Of a stretch of DNA of 64,000 nucleotides, positions 44,307 to 51,864 are shown in pieces. Positions within the stretch are counted from its first letter, which is position 1. The number at the start of each line of letters is the position of its first letter. This DNA comes from GCA-2683135 sp964507445. GTDB taxonomy: Bacteria; Planctomycetota; GCA-002687715. The stretch is from assembly GCA_964507445.1 (NCBI GenBank), contig CAZDQF010000004.1, positions 186,001 through 250,000 of the forward strand, given 5' to 3'. The notes beneath the pieces were generated by a model. That model was not told where the DNA came from. It saw nothing but the letters and a program-made list of their open reading frames with translations, and ran no database searches. Made by a program: the position numbers and the translations under genes.

Positions 44307-45950
44307 TCAGCGCCGACGACGGCGCCCGCGACGCTCCTTTTTTCTCAGTATCCGATCCTCCGGGTCCGCCTCCCATTTGCGCCCGTCAAGTTGGATCTCC
44401 GCGCCGCCGTCGGACATCTCCACCCTCTGGATCTTGTCCCCGATCTTGATGGGAACGGGCATGGGGAAAGACACCCCTTCAGGGACCTTCCAGCGGAGCT
44501 TCAGGACACCGTCTTCTTCCCGGGCCACCAGCTCCGGGACCTCCGGTCGTCGCAGATAGAGCTCGAAGAACCAGCCCAGGTCGGCGCCGTGGTGCTTCTC
44601 CGCGATCGCACGGATCTCCTCCGTGTCGGAGAACCGCACCTGGGTCCCGTCCGTGACCTTCTCCTTGGCCGGATCCGGATACGCCATGCGCCGCAGCGCC
44701 GCGAAGAACGGCTCGTCGCCCATGACCCACCGCAAGGTGTGCATGACCCACGAACCCTTGTAGTACATGTCGTTGCTGCCGCCGCCGAAGTAGATCTCCT
44801 TGCTGCTCTGGACCTCGCGCGGGGCGATGGCCTTGCGGTTGGCGTGGCGGTTCTTGGAGGCCATCTCCACCTGGTAGGCCCTCGCGCCGCGACGGCTCTC
44901 GATGTAGAGGGCCTGCATGTAGGTCCCGATCCCTTCGTGGATCCACATGTCCTTCCAGTCACGGCAGGTCACGAGGTTCGCCCACCACTCGTGACACAGC
45001 TCGTGGTGGTGCAGCCAGTCGTAGTCGAAGCGGCGGCGCTTCGGGTAGCGGTTGCCGTAGGCGATGATGGTCTGGTGCTCCATCCCGAGATGGGGGGTCT
45101 CGACCACCCCGTACTTCTCGTTGCGGAACGGGTACGGGCCGCAGACCTCCTCCATGTGCTTGAGGTGATCCAGCACCTCCGGGAGGAAGGCGCGGGCCTT
45201 CTCCTCGCTCTCCGGCAGCGCCCAGAAGAACACCGGGACCCGCTCCCCGGTGATGCTCTCGAAGGTGTCGTCGATCCGCACGTAAGGGGCGATGTTGAGG
45301 GCGACGCAGTAGTTGTTGATGGGATTGGCCACCCGCCAGTGGAAGGTGCGGGTGCCATCACCGTTCTCCGTGTTGGCGGCCAGGGTGCCGTTGGAGGCGC
45401 AGGTCAGGTCTTCCGGAACGGTGATCTTCAGCTCCAGGGTCTCCGCCTTGTCCGACGGATGGTCCTTGCAGGGCCACCACAGGTCGGCCCCTTCGCCCTG
45501 GCACGAGGTGGCGATCCACGGCTTGCCATCGGCGGTCTCGGACCACGTGAAGCCGCCGTCCCATGGCGGACGCGGCGCCACCCGCGGCGCGCCGCCGTAG
45601 GACACACACACCTCCACCTCGCCACCGGTCTCCACCGGTTCCGGCAAGGTCATCTTGATGAGCCCGCCGGCGTGCTCGAACTTGATGGGGCGGCCACCAG
45701 AGGTGACCCTGGACACGTCGAGCCGACCGTCCAGGTGCAGGATCACGTCTCGCACCGGGGAGAGGGCCTCCGCCCGCATGGTGCAGGAGCCAGCGATGGA
45801 CTTCCTCTTGGGATCGACGGTGAGCTCGAGGGTGTAGCTCTGGACATCGATGGCTGCCTGCTCGGGCAGCAACCTGCCCCCGGACGCCGCCTGACCCGAG
45901 AGCGAACAAGCGAGCAACGGGAGCACCAGCGCGATCAGAGGGTTCTTCAT
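44307..45950 (-). CDS. Exported M1-family (gluzincin) aminopeptidase
   Basis: A 547-residue protein with a signal peptide (MKNPLIALVLPLLACSLSG). The zinc site HELCHEWWANLV is followed 18 residues later by Glu in IHEGIGTYM, completing HExxH-x18-E. An LGMEHQTIIAYGN segment stands at the position of the family GxMEN motif. It should release N-terminal amino acids from peptides. Length is shorter than classical PepN (about 870) and fits short M1 members. The last residues are Arg-rich (KKERRGRRRRR). Confidence 0.92.
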   Translation of the reverse strand: MKNPLIALVLPLLACSLSGQAASGGRLLPEQAAIDVQSYTLELTVDPKRKSIAGSCTMRAEALSPVRDVILHLDGRLDVSRVTSGGRPIKFEHAGGLIKMTLPEPVETGGEVEVCVSYGGAPRVAPRPPWDGGFTWSETADGKPWIATSCQGEGADLWWPCKDHPSDKAETLELKITVPEDLTCASNGTLAANTENGDGTRTFHWRVANPINNYCVALNIAPYVRIDDTFESITGERVPVFFWALPESEEKARAFLPEVLDHLKHMEEVCGPYPFRNEKYGVVETPHLGMEHQTIIAYGNRYPKRRRFDYDWLHHHELCHEWWANLVTCRDWKDMWIHEGIGTYMQALYIESRRGARAYQVEMASKNRHANRKAIAPREVQSSKEIYFGGGSNDMYYKGSWVMHTLRWVMGDEPFFAALRRMAYPDPAKEKVTDGTQVRFSDTEEIRAIAEKHHGADLGWFFELYLRRPEVPELVAREEDGVLKLRWKVPEGVSFPMPVPIKIGDKIQRVEMSDGGAEIQLDGRKWEADPEDRILRKKERRGRRRRR

Positions 45951-45954
45951 GCCG

Positions 45955-46983
45955 TCAGCGTAACAGCACCCCGTCCAGCAAGGGATCGAGCGGATCGAAC
46001 AGGAACTCGTGGCGGCCGGTGATGTGGGCGGAACCGGTGACCATGGGCACGACGGCGGGGTGATCCCCCACCTGGGTGAGCTCGCGCACCGCCACGTGGA
46101 ACCGGGTCCCGATGACGCTCTCGATGGTGATCCCCGCTGACGGCATCTCTCCCCGGGCGTGGAGCACCGCGGCCCTGCCGCTGACGCCGGTCCCCGTCGG
46201 AGAACGGTCCACCTCTCCGTCAGCGAACACGCAGACGTTCCGGCTATGGACCTCCCCTTCTCCAGGCTGATGGAGCACGGTGCCGTAGAGGAAGTTCAGG
46301 TCCTCGTCCCCATCCGGATGAACGATGGAGCAGGACTCCATGACGGCGCGCTTGATCCGCATCCCCACATCCACGACCTTCGCGAACTGCTCCGGGACCA
46401 CACGGACGCCCACGTCCCGGGCATCCACGTAGGCGTAGAACGCGCCCCCGTACCCGATATCCAGGGTCACGGGACCGAGGTCGGGGACGTCCACCTTGAT
46501 ATCGCGCTCCAGCAGGAAGCTGGGCACGTTCAGGAACGAGACCCGATCCACGCCTCCGTCGACCCGATGAGCGGTGGCCATGACTCGGCCCGCGGGGGTG
46601 TCGATGCGGATCTCCGGCTCGTCCCCTTCCGCGTCGAGCAGTCCGCAGTCCAGCCCCACCTTCACCAGGCCGATGATGCCGTGGCCGCACATGGTGCTGT
46701 AGCCCTCGTTGTGGAGGAACAGCACCCCCACGTCTCCGTCAGGCGTCACCGGAGGCACCAGCAGGCAACCGTACATGTCCGCGTGTCCGCGAGGCTCCAG
46801 CATCAAGGCCCGGCGCAGATGGTCATGATGCTGCCGCGCGTGCCTGCGCATGGCGAGGATGGTCTCCCCCGGGATCTCGGGCCACCCTTCGGTGATCACG
46901 CGGAGAGGTTCTCCCGCGGTGTGGGCGTCGATGGTCTTGATGGCCCGCCAGTGCGCGGGCGGCTCCCAGGTCATGTCACTCAA
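45955..46983 (-). CDS. Proline racemase family, probably trans-3-hydroxy-L-proline dehydratase
   Basis: A 342-residue protein with the proline racemase fold (IDAHTAGEPLRVI at the N-terminus). The first catalytic Cys is Cys99 in STMCGHG. The second position, in DRSPTGTGVSG, is Thr263 instead of Cys. A Cys/Thr pair is characteristic of trans-3-hydroxy-L-proline dehydratase, which forms delta1-pyrroline-2-carboxylate, whereas Cys/Cys is racemase or epimerase. The next gene upstream encodes the ornithine-cyclodeaminase-type reductase that would reduce this product, overlapping by 4 nt; context and residue agree. Cytosolic. Confidence 0.88.
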   Translation of the reverse strand: MSDMTWEPPAHWRAIKTIDAHTAGEPLRVITEGWPEIPGETILAMRRHARQHHDHLRRALMLEPRGHADMYGCLLVPPVTPDGDVGVLFLHNEGYSTMCGHGIIGLVKVGLDCGLLDAEGDEPEIRIDTPAGRVMATAHRVDGGVDRVSFLNVPSFLLERDIKVDVPDLGPVTLDIGYGGAFYAYVDARDVGVRVVPEQFAKVVDVGMRIKRAVMESCSIVHPDGDEDLNFLYGTVLHQPGEGEVHSRNVCVFADGEVDRSPTGTGVSGRAAVLHARGEMPSAGITIESVIGTRFHVAVRELTQVGDHPAVVPMVTGSAHITGRHEFLFDPLDPLLDGVLLR

Positions 46984-47957
46984 AGCTCGATCATCCTGCC
47001 CAGCCCCTCGGAGCGGGCCCTGTCCACGGCGGCGGCGGCGGCGACCACGTCCTGCGCCGCGTTCCCCACCGACTTGAAGAAGGTGATGTCGTCGTCACCA
47101 CGACGACCCTGCTCGCGGCCGTCGAAGACCGCCCCGATCTCAATCCAGTGGGCACGGTCGGTTCGCCCTGCCTCCAAGGCGTGGATCAGCTCCCCCGCCT
47201 CGTCCAGCGCGCCCTCGACGGTGTCCACGAACACCCGCGCCTGCGCCACCGCGTCGTCGTCCAGCTCACGCATGTCGGGACGAAAGCTACCAACGCCGTT
47301 GATGTGAACCCCAGGACGGAGGTGAGCGCCGTGGATCACCGGGTCCGTGGCCGTGGTGGCTGCAGCGATCACGTCCGCGCCTTCGACGGCGGCGGCGGCG
47401 TCCGACGCCACCTCCAGGGCGGCCTCGACCTGATGGCGGACACCGGTCACCAGCTCCGCCGCCCTCTCTTCTCGACGCCCCAAGACCCGGATCACGTCGA
47501 AGTCACGAGCCGCGTCCAGACCCAGCACCTGGGTGCGGGCCTGGGTGCCGGTGCCGATGACCAACGCCGTTCTGGCGTCGGCCCTGGCCAGGGCCCTCGT
47601 CGCCGCACCCGTGGCCGCTCCGGTGCGCCAGGCGGTGAGAAAAGTCCCGTCGCACAACGCGACCGGCACCCCGGTCTGCGGGTCCGCCACCACCACCAAC
47701 CCCACGGTCCCCGGCAGACCGCGGGCGGGGTTCTCCGGGTTGACCGTGACCAGCTTGGCGACCAGTCCGGCGCCGGAGACGCTGCCCCCCATGACCAGGG
47801 TGGTGCCCCGCGGCCCCGGCGCCTTGAGGACACACCGTGGCGGCGCCAACGCCGTCCCCCGCGCCAGCGAGGCGTAAGCCCGCCGCGCCGCGTCAATGGC
47901 CTCCTCCATGGGAAGCGCGCGAGCCAGGTCGTCGGCGGAGAGGCACAGCAGCTGCAT
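46980..47957 (-). CDS. Ornithine cyclodeaminase/mu-crystallin family, probably delta1-pyrroline-2-carboxylate reductase
   Basis: A 325-residue Rossmann-fold enzyme. The OCD/mu-crystallin N-terminus (LLCLSADDLARALPMEEAID), LTAWRTGAATGAATRALAR, the NAD-binding GTGTQARTQVLGL and PGVHINGVGSFRPDMREL are seen. Paired with a Cys/Thr proline-racemase-family dehydratase, it most likely reduces delta1-pyrroline-2-carboxylate to L-proline, completing trans-3-hydroxyproline use; ornithine cyclodeaminase is the alternative. ATG at 47957 is preferred over the frame start at 48008 because it begins the fold. The stop overlaps the next start (ATGA). Confidence 0.87.
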   Translation of the reverse strand: MQLLCLSADDLARALPMEEAIDAARRAYASLARGTALAPPRCVLKAPGPRGTTLVMGGSVSGAGLVAKLVTVNPENPARGLPGTVGLVVVADPQTGVPVALCDGTFLTAWRTGAATGAATRALARADARTALVIGTGTQARTQVLGLDAARDFDVIRVLGRREERAAELVTGVRHQVEAALEVASDAAAAVEGADVIAAATTATDPVIHGAHLRPGVHINGVGSFRPDMRELDDDAVAQARVFVDTVEGALDEAGELIHALEAGRTDRAHWIEIGAVFDGREQGRRGDDDITFFKSVGNAAQDVVAAAAAVDRARSEGLGRMIEL

Positions 47958-48029
47958 GAGTGAGGCAAGATACCGAGGGGCCGAGCCGGTGTCATCCCGC
48001 TTGAACACGCGGGGCTCCCGACGCGTCGA

Positions 48030-48872
48030 TCACGGCCACCGCAACCAACCGTCCAGGCGCTCGCCGGGAGCGGCGTCCGGGCGCTCCTGGGTCCAGGGCG
48101 ACCGCCGACCGCTGAGGTCGTTCCATACCCGCAGTTGATAGTCCGTCCGTTCCAGGGGACCCGTGGTCTGGGACGGCATGCAACGGCAGATCAGGCTCGT
48201 GACCTCCCCGGCGCCGGACCTCAGGTAAGCCCAGGGCCCCATGGGCACCGGTCCGTCCGCCAACGCCCGCGCCACCACCACACGGGGGGTGTCCCCCGTA
48301 CTCCGCTCCAGGGTGAAGGCCCTGCCGTCGAGCGGTTCGCCATGGTGGCGGCGAGCCCGCCGCTCCAGCTTCTCCGAGACGTAGAGGACCCGCAGCCCGG
48401 AGTCGTCCCGGAGCACCTCCCAGGTCAGGGGCAACCCGTCGTCGTCCACGGTGATGCGCACTCCCTGGGCAGCCCAAGGTGCATCCGCGCTCGCCCGGTG
48501 CCACCAGTGATAATCGAACTGTCGCCGCGGTTGCCCGCCCGCCAGGGCTTGGCCCTCCCCGTAGTAGACCACCGGAGCGGCGGAGGGCGCGACGTCACCT
48601 TCATCGGTCACCGCGCCCCACTGCCCCGTCTCTTCACCCTCCACCAGGATGAGCGGCGCCAGGGCGGACGGCAGATGCCCCTCCGAGACCAGCGACGGCA
48701 TCAGCTGGGCGCAGCGTCCGAAGGTGGCGGCGGTGCGCTCGCGGATGCGGACGGAGGGGTCCGTCGTCACCGCGGGTGCTGGGGACTCACCTCGGACCTC
48801 ACCCCCCGGCTCATCCCCGCAGGCGACCAGGAAGGGCAACAGGACAACAGAGACGGTGAGGGCTCTCGACAT
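48030..48872 (-). CDS. Exported lipoprotein of unknown function
   Basis: A 280-residue product starting at ATG 48872 with a lipoprotein signal (MSRALTVSVVLLPFLVAC, lipidated Cys18), then GDEPGG. The upstream extension to 48980 overlaps the divergent gene and is not supported. The mature part (TFGRCAQLMPSLVSEGHLPS, YHWWHRASADAPWAAQGVRI) is mostly beta by composition; I do not recognise a family. It is divergent from the cytochrome-like gene, 106 nt apart. Confidence 0.75.
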   Translation of the reverse strand: MSRALTVSVVLLPFLVACGDEPGGEVRGESPAPAVTTDPSVRIRERTAATFGRCAQLMPSLVSEGHLPSALAPLILVEGEETGQWGAVTDEGDVAPSAAPVVYYGEGQALAGGQPRRQFDYHWWHRASADAPWAAQGVRITVDDDGLPLTWEVLRDDSGLRVLYVSEKLERRARRHHGEPLDGRAFTLERSTGDTPRVVVARALADGPVPMGPWAYLRSGAGEVTSLICRCMPSQTTGPLERTDYQLRVWNDLSGRRSPWTQERPDAAPGERLDGWLRWP

Positions 48873-48978
48873 GGCTGACCAAGGGGCCTTCGGGGCCCCG
48901 TGTACAGTGCTCCGTGACGGCGTCGTTACGCGGCTCCCGACGACGGCACCGTAGGATAGCGGACTGGAGGACTTCATC

Positions 48979-49737
48979 ATGCGTCAACTCATCCTGTGCC
49001 TCGTCTTCGTCTCCGCCAACTTCGGGCAGGAGGTCCAGCCGCCCCCAGCACCCATCATCAAGGACGAGAACCTGAAGCGCTGGCACCCCGCGGTGAAGGC
49101 CGTGGCCTCCGGCTACCGCCAGTGGCAACGGCTCGAGGATGAGATGAGGTGGGCGCCGTGGCTGTGCCGCATGCCCTCCCCGGCGCCCGCCCGGTTCAGC
49201 GCCGCCGACAAGAAGTCGGCCCACGGCCGGAAGCTCTACGCCCTCTACGCCCGGGATCCCGTGGCCTACGGCTGTCGGCCCACGCCTCCCCTCTGGACCG
49301 AGTCTGAATTGAAGGACCCCGAGTCGGTCCTGAGCAGGATGCGCAAACAGCTGTCGGAGTTCGATCAGGTCATCGTCAAGGAAGCCTGGGTCCCGGAGCG
49401 CATGTCCGAGCCACCCACCGATCCCTTCGGCCCGGGTCTCCAGACCCGAAGGCAACCGAACTGGGGGAAGAGCCAGCTGAGGCCCGTAAAGCGCGGCGAG
49501 CACTACTACCGGGCCGACAAGCCCGGCGGCCTGTTCCTCATGCTCAAAGCCAGGGACCGGAAGGCAAAGGACACGGACAAGGGCTGGATCTACGCCACCG
49601 TGACCCCCGAGGGTCAGGTGACGGGAGCCGGACGCATGCAGCCCTGCATGGCCTGCCACAAGCGCAACCCGGACCGGCTCTTCGGCCCGCCGGACTCCGC
49701 CCGAGCGCCGAAGAAGACCACGGGCAAGTCGCCCTGA
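48979..49737 (+). CDS. Exported cytochrome P460-like mono-haem protein
   Basis: A 252-residue exported protein (signal MRQLILCLVFVSANFGQ). One CxxCH haem site (CMACHKRNPDRLFGP) lies near the C-terminus, preceded by KDTDKGWIYATVTPEGQV, the pattern of the cytochrome P460 family (VIVKEAW earlier also fits). The start ATG at 48979 has GGAGG eight bases upstream. The family includes hydroxylamine/ammonia-related and NO-detoxifying cytochromes, but sequence alone does not fix this one's function. Confidence 0.75.
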   Translation: MRQLILCLVFVSANFGQEVQPPPAPIIKDENLKRWHPAVKAVASGYRQWQRLEDEMRWAPWLCRMPSPAPARFSAADKKSAHGRKLYALYARDPVAYGCRPTPPLWTESELKDPESVLSRMRKQLSEFDQVIVKEAWVPERMSEPPTDPFGPGLQTRRQPNWGKSQLRPVKRGEHYYRADKPGGLFLMLKARDRKAKDTDKGWIYATVTPEGQVTGAGRMQPCMACHKRNPDRLFGPPDSARAPKKTTGKSP

Positions 49738-49855
49738 CCACCTCGGAATACGCGCGCTCCGCCGCCGCCGCGACGGCAGCCGGGCGCGTCCTCCGCTATG
49801 CTCCACGGCGAACTGCCGGTGCTGACAACATGGACCAGCGCAAGGGGGTGAGGGC

Positions 49856-50428
49856 ATGGGACTCGCGGACGAGCTGAAGCAACTGGAGCAGCTGCACAAC
49901 GACGGCACCCTGGACTACGGTGAGTTCGTAGCCGCCAAGGACGCCCTGATCAAGGCCGCGGGAAAACCAGCGGACGCCCCTCAACCCGGCCTCACGACGC
50001 CCACGGACACGACGCCCCCCCCGCCCATGCCGGCGGCTCCTCAGCCCGCGCCGCGGCCTGCCATGACCCCGGAGCGGCAAGAGGCGGCGACCCGAGAATT
50101 GGGCATGCTCCTCCACCTCTCACTGCTGCTGGGCCTGGTCATCCCCTTCGCTGGATTCATCGCGGCGCTGCTGATCTGGCAATTGAAGAAGGAGGAGCTC
50201 CCCGGCATCGATCCGCACGGCAGGAACGCCGTGAACTGGATCATCAGCGCGGTCATCTACGCCGTCGTATCCGGCATCCTGTGCCTGATCTTCATCGGGG
50301 TCCTGGGGCTCGCGGCGCTGTTTGTCTGCGGCATCGTGTTCCCCATCATGGCAGGTGTGAAGGCCAACAACGGCGAGGTGTGGGAGTACCCCCTCGCCAT
50401 CGAGTTCATCAAGCCGCCGGCTGCGTGA
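49856..50428 (+). CDS. SHOCT-DUF4870 small membrane protein
   Basis: A 190-residue protein. Residues 1-35 form a SHOCT-like motif (ELKQLEQLHNDGTLDYGEFV), followed by a proline-rich linker (about 45-70), then a DUF4870 domain with three hydrophobic segments and the motif DPHGRNAVNWIISAVIYAVV. It is likely anchored in the inner membrane, with the SHOCT part cytoplasmic. Function is unknown. The gene is preceded by AAGGGGGTGAGG, a plausible ribosome binding site. Confidence 0.85.
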   Translation: MGLADELKQLEQLHNDGTLDYGEFVAAKDALIKAAGKPADAPQPGLTTPTDTTPPPPMPAAPQPAPRPAMTPERQEAATRELGMLLHLSLLLGLVIPFAGFIAALLIWQLKKEELPGIDPHGRNAVNWIISAVIYAVVSGILCLIFIGVLGLAALFVCGIVFPIMAGVKANNGEVWEYPLAIEFIKPPAA

Positions 50429-51853
50429 TCAGGCCAGGACCTGGTGGATGGGGTCCGCCCCCTCCACGCCCACCAGCTTGCGGTCCAGGCCTCCGTAGGG
50501 GAACGAGAGCCGGTTGCAGTCCAGGCCGAGGCAGCGGAGCACCGTGGCGTGGAGGTTGCGGACGTGGAAGCGATCCTCCACGGCTGCCGAGCCCAGCTCG
50601 TCTGTCCTGCCGACGCTGACACCGCCTTTGATGCCACCCCCAGCCATCCAGAGAGTAAACCCGTAGCTGTTGTGATCGCGGCCCGTGCCCTCGGCGTATT
50701 CTGCCGTGGGCTGGCGTCCGAACTCCCCGGTCCAGACCACCAAGGTCTCGTCCAACATGCCGCGCCGCTTGAGGTCCTTGAGGAGGCCGGCGATGGGCTG
50801 ATCCGTGTTGCCGGCGTGGCGGTCGTGGTTGATCTTCAGGTCGCCGTGGGCGTCCCAGTTGTTGTCGTTGTGGTGCCCGCCGGAGTAGATCTGCACATAG
50901 CGCACACCCCTCTCTACGAGCCGTCGGGCCATGATGCACTTGCGCCCGAAGTCGCGGGTGCGGTCCCGATCGAGCCCGTAGAGGGACCGGGTGTCCTCAG
51001 GCTCGCTGGCCACGTCGAGGGCCTCCGGCGCGTGCGCCTGCATGCGATAGGCCAGCTCGTAGCTGGCGATGCGGGCCGCCAGCTCCGAGTTGTCGCCGCG
51101 GGTCCGCAGGTGACGCTCGTTCTCACGCTTGAGTTGATCCAGCACCCTGCGCTGCACGGAGCGGGTCATGCCGCCGGGAGGCTGGAGGTTCATGATGGGC
51201 TCCCCCTCCGACTTCACCACCACCCCCTGGTAGGAGGCCGGCATGTACCCGGCGGCCCAGTTCTTGGCCCCGGAGATGGGCCCGCCGGTGTTGTCCAGCA
51301 TCACCACGTGGCCCGGGAGGTTGCGGTTCTCCGTGCCCAGCCCGTAGTTGGCCCACGCCCCCAGGCATGGGTGGCCCGAGAACAGGTTCCCGGAGTTCAT
51401 CATGAACATGGCCGACCCGTGGATCGGAGACTCGGCGTACATGGAGTGGACGAAGGCGATGTCGTCCACGCACCCCGCCAGATGGGGGAACAGCTCCGAC
51501 ACGTACTTGCCTGACTGCCCGTACTGCTTGAAGGACCACTTGGGGCCCACGATCCGCCCCTGGTTCTTGGAGCCGCCGCGGCCTCTGGTCTTCACCTTGA
51601 TGGTCTTCCCGTCCAGGGGATAGAGCTTCGGCTTGTAGTCGAAGGTGTCCACCTGGCTGGGCCCGCCGTACATGAACAGGAAGATGACGGACCTGGCCTT
51701 GGGCCGGAAGTGGGGGCGCTGAGGGTCCGACGGATTCGACAGGCCGGGGTCGACGGTGAGGGACGGGAAGTCCCCCATGAGTCCCGCCAGGGGGAGGCCA
51801 GCGAGGACGCCCCCGGATCGCTTGATGAAGAACCGTCGTGTGATGTCAGTCAT
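50429..51853 (-). CDS. DUF1501 protein with Tat signal
   Basis: A 474-residue protein. ATG at 51853 gives a twin-arginine signal (MTDITRRFFIKRSGGVLAGL). FLFMYGGPSQVDTFDYKP and the ATVLRCLGLDCNRL region match the DUF1501 family (sulfatase-like fold, exported by Tat). It is the usual partner of the PSCyt2/PSD1 gene directly upstream (11 nt away). The reaction is unknown; the pair is a planctomycetal hallmark. Its stop abuts the convergent DUF4870 gene. The frame runs open further upstream but overlaps the PSD1 gene. Confidence 0.93.
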   Translation of the reverse strand: MTDITRRFFIKRSGGVLAGLPLAGLMGDFPSLTVDPGLSNPSDPQRPHFRPKARSVIFLFMYGGPSQVDTFDYKPKLYPLDGKTIKVKTRGRGGSKNQGRIVGPKWSFKQYGQSGKYVSELFPHLAGCVDDIAFVHSMYAESPIHGSAMFMMNSGNLFSGHPCLGAWANYGLGTENRNLPGHVVMLDNTGGPISGAKNWAAGYMPASYQGVVVKSEGEPIMNLQPPGGMTRSVQRRVLDQLKRENERHLRTRGDNSELAARIASYELAYRMQAHAPEALDVASEPEDTRSLYGLDRDRTRDFGRKCIMARRLVERGVRYVQIYSGGHHNDNNWDAHGDLKINHDRHAGNTDQPIAGLLKDLKRRGMLDETLVVWTGEFGRQPTAEYAEGTGRDHNSYGFTLWMAGGGIKGGVSVGRTDELGSAAVEDRFHVRNLHATVLRCLGLDCNRLSFPYGGLDRKLVGVEGADPIHQVLA

Positions 51854-51864
51854 GATCCGTACCG

